This document shows, piece after piece, positions 62,040 to 64,000 of a stretch of DNA of 64,000 nucleotides (positions within the stretch are counted from its first letter, which is position 1; the number at the start of each line of letters is the position of its first letter). The notes below the pieces were generated by a model. It worked only from the letters and a program-made list of their open reading frames with translations. It was not told the origin of the DNA and ran no database searches. This stretch comes from Nitrospinaceae bacterium (GTDB lineage Bacteria > Nitrospinota > Nitrospinia > Nitrospinales > Nitrospinaceae): NCBI GenBank assembly GCA_028278405.1, contig JANQEK010000022.1, positions 62,001-126,000 on the forward strand, read 5' to 3'. The position numbers and the translations under genes were made by a program.

Positions 62040-64000
62040 ACACCATTTTGAAAAGTAATTCCAAAGAAAATTGGGTGTTGTTCACTCTGTTGCTATCCAG
62101 TGTCCCCAGCCTGTTTCACTTGCCAGGTTGGGTAACGGTCATATCTCTATTGGGGGGCGGACTGCACTACGCCCGGTGGGCGGAAGGCACGTATGGAAAA
62201 TTGGCCAGCGCTTTGCTGTTGGCTGCCATAGCAGTGGGAATCCATTTCAGTTTCGACAGTTGGTTCAGCGGAGATGCAGTTCTCAGTTTTTTTATAGGCA
62301 TTGTTTTTCTTAAATGGGGAGAATCAAGAACACGTCGGGATTATTTACTTCTGATGTTCGCTGCGGTGATCCTTGCAGCTGTCGGATCTCTTTATTGGGA
62401 GTCTTTGCTCAACCTTCTCCATATGTTTGTCGTGGTACTGGCGCTGACCATCAGCTTATTGATCATTAGTGCCGGCGACCAGATTCTTCGATGGAAACTC
62501 ATAGTGCGCCGAACTCTTGAACTGTACCTATTGGCAATACCCATAATGGTGCTATTGTTTCTGACCTTCCCCAGGATTCCCGGACCGCTGTGGGATATCG
62601 GGCTTGCATTTGGATTGCCCGTCAAAGCATTGATGGAAAAAAATCAGAGTGGTTTTGGCGGAGTTAAAGTTCTCAAGCCAGGAGGCATACACCGGCTCAG
62701 CCAGGACAACGGCAATGTGCTGGTCGCCCAGTTCCAGGGGGCTGTGCCTTATAAGAACCGGTTGTACTGGCGTGGTCCCGTTTTCTGGGACTACGATGGT
62801 GACAACTGGCACCTGCCGGAAGGTTGGGATAACAGAGGCAAACTTCTCAAACGTGCCATTCGAAGTAAACAACGTCTTGAGAGGGAACTTCGCTGGAATC
62901 GGCACCCGGTGCGATACAGCCTGAGAGTGATGCCCAATGGCGGACGATGGCTGTTTGGACTGGAAGTACCGGCTGCATCAGCTCCGGAATCATTTATTTC
63001 AGATGAATATCAATTACTGAGCATCCGGAAAATTGATGACCATGAACCCAAACTTGAGATGCTCTCTTATCTTGATTATGGCATCGGAGAAAAGCTTACT
63101 GTCGAACAACGCAAAAAAGGTCTTGCCTGGCCAGGAGAGACCAATCCACGGTTACATCTTTTTGGAGAACAGTTAAGAAAAGATTTTGAAAAACCGGAGG
63201 AAATTCTTTTTCAGGCATACAAACACCTGGCGACGAACAACTTTCAATTTGACTCCGCGAAAGTTCTTCCGACGGGACCTGATGTTCTGGACCGCTTCTT
63301 CTTTGACGAAAAATCAGGTGGTGCGGAATACCTCGCGGGAAGTTTTGTCCTGTTGCTTCGTGCAGCTGGGATTCCTGCCCGTTTGGTGAGTGGTTTTCGG
63401 GGAGGAACCGTTATCGCCCTGACCAACTTCGTTATTGTGAAACAATCGAACGCCCATGCCTGGGTCGAAGCGTGGTTTGATAACAAGGGCTGGATTCGGG
63501 TAGAACCCAAAGATATTGTCCTACCGCCTGAAAAACCTGCGACTAAAGAAAACGAAACTGCCAAACAGCCAACTCCGGAGATTCAGGTAAGACAGGCGGA
63601 ACGTACCCAGAGCCAAACAAACCATTCCACTCCTTCAAAAACCAATACAGATATGGATGTGCAACTTCCGAAGTGGATGGACTTGTTTGGCGGAATTCAG
63701 AAATGGGTCATTGACTATGATCCGGATCGTCAGGTGGAGTTATTAAAAAGCGTAGGAGTGAAAAACACAAACTGGAAGGGCCTGCTAACCAGCGCCTTGG
63801 TTGGAGTGTTGTTGCTGTCCGGTTTATTTTTTGGATTCTGGAAATGGCAAACAAGGCGTCGGTTCGATCCTGTCATTTCTGCCTATCAGCAATATTGCAA
63901 CCAGTTGGAGAAAATAGGCCTGTCGAAAAAAGCGAATGAATGTCCCAGGGACTTTCTCAATCGACTCGTCCGGGAACACTCCGAATACGCAATTGGTGCC
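62036..64000 (+). CDS. TgpA-type transglutaminase-like membrane protein, catalytic Cys lost (3' end beyond window)
   Basis: The gene is open from the ATG at 62036 to the window end, at least 655 residues. About six N-terminal membrane helices (about 10-185) are followed by a periplasmic region and a transglutaminase-like domain (about 380-500). A further helix lies near 580-600 and a C-terminal cytoplasmic part follows. At the active site, where family members read GxCE(H/Y)xA, this protein reads SGGAEYLAG, so Ala430 replaces the nucleophilic Cys. His474 (NAHAWVEAWF) is kept and the acid is Glu in VEPKD. It is therefore probably not a thiol catalyst. The ATGA overlap with the DUF58 gene marks a coupled operon. 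Confidence 0.85.
   Translation, partial: MNTILKSNSKENWVLFTLLLSSVPSLFHLPGWVTVISLLGGGLHYARWAEGTYGKLASALLLAAIAVGIHFSFDSWFSGDAVLSFFIGIVFLKWGESRTRRDYLLLMFAAVILAAVGSLYWESLLNLLHMFVVVLALTISLLIISAGDQILRWKLIVRRTLELYLLAIPIMVLLFLTFPRIPGPLWDIGLAFGLPVKALMEKNQSGFGGVKVLKPGGIHRLSQDNGNVLVAQFQGAVPYKNRLYWRGPVFWDYDGDNWHLPEGWDNRGKLLKRAIRSKQRLERELRWNRHPVRYSLRVMPNGGRWLFGLEVPAASAPESFISDEYQLLSIRKIDDHEPKLEMLSYLDYGIGEKLTVEQRKKGLAWPGETNPRLHLFGEQLRKDFEKPEEILFQAYKHLATNNFQFDSAKVLPTGPDVLDRFFFDEKSGGAEYLAGSFVLLLRAAGIPARLVSGFRGGTVIALTNFVIVKQSNAHAWVEAWFDNKGWIRVEPKDIVLPPEKPATKENETAKQPTPEIQVRQAERTQSQTNHSTPSKTNTDMDVQLPKWMDLFGGIQKWVIDYDPDRQVELLKSVGVKNTNWKGLLTSALVGVLLLSGLFFGFWKWQTRRRFDPVISAYQQYCNQLEKIGLSKKANECPRDFLNRLVREHSEYAIGA

Overview
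The window reads as one contiguous chromosomal segment of a Gram-negative bacterium: lipoproteins, outer-membrane barrels, a secretin and TonB-receptor-like barrels are all encoded. Base composition is moderate and patchy, and many short intergenic repeats are present. The FecR/TPR/barrel giant protein, the two-domain multicopper oxidase and the general gene mix remind me of Nitrospinota (Nitrospina-like) or a related marine lineage. That is an impression from memory and not a proven assignment. I saw no rRNA, tRNA, CRISPR array or intact insertion sequence.

Layout. (1) 1-9.1 kb: a CHASE2 protein fragment, a FecR-TPR-beta-barrel protein, two exported Cys-rich proteins sharing a C-terminal domain, and a histidine kinase that is an internal tandem duplication of a cNMP-binding/kinase module. 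(2) 9.1-26.3 kb: a zinc-limitation island. It has two close Fur/Zur paralogues, SufU, four near-palindromic 17-bp boxes, a COG0523 GTPase with two WD40 propellers, several unrecognised proteins, MerC, HemB, a truncated HisI, dihydroorotase, FolE2, a ZIP transporter, DUF3299 and DUF2796 (ZrgA-like) proteins and an ABC exporter-type pair. (3) 26.7-36.2 kb: an aromatic (tyrosine) catabolic operon from 4-hydroxyphenylpyruvate dioxygenase through homogentisate dioxygenase and an FAA hydrolase to thiolase and acetoacetyl-CoA synthetase. A haem-oxygenase-like diiron protein and an NSS-family amino-acid symporter follow.

(4) 36.4-44.7 kb: an outer-membrane barrel and an iron/tetrapyrrole-flavoured group. 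That group comprises a multicopper oxidase, an exported multi-domain CbiX-like protein, DUF2325, a 2Fe-2S ferredoxin and an iron-type Fur, with Fur-box-like sites before three transcription units. (5) 44.8-58.5 kb: a type II secretion/type IV pilus hybrid operon with three large pseudopilins, a GspL/PilM-N fusion, GspM/PilO, a PilT-type ATPase, GspE, GspF, GspC/PilP, a Gly-rich secretin and a small lipoprotein. (6) 58.5-64 kb: a cupredoxin, an outer-membrane channel-like protein, then MoxR-DUF58-transglutaminase. The transglutaminase lacks its catalytic Cys and runs off the window.

How the parts fit. The zinc island combines acquisition (ZIP, ZrgA-like/ABC), metal allocation (COG0523 GTPase, possibly with the WD40 pair) and replacement or duplicate enzymes for zinc-dependent steps (FolE2, dihydroorotase, HisI, HemB). 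All would be controlled by the Fur-family paralogues through the TTGCAAAT-N-ATTTGCAA-like boxes. The tyrosine operon feeds carbon to acetyl-CoA, and the downstream symporter plausibly imports the substrate. The most novel-looking material is the set of unrecognised genes, the WD40 pair and the mosaic composition in the zinc island, the exported chelatase-like protein, and the duplicated histidine kinase.
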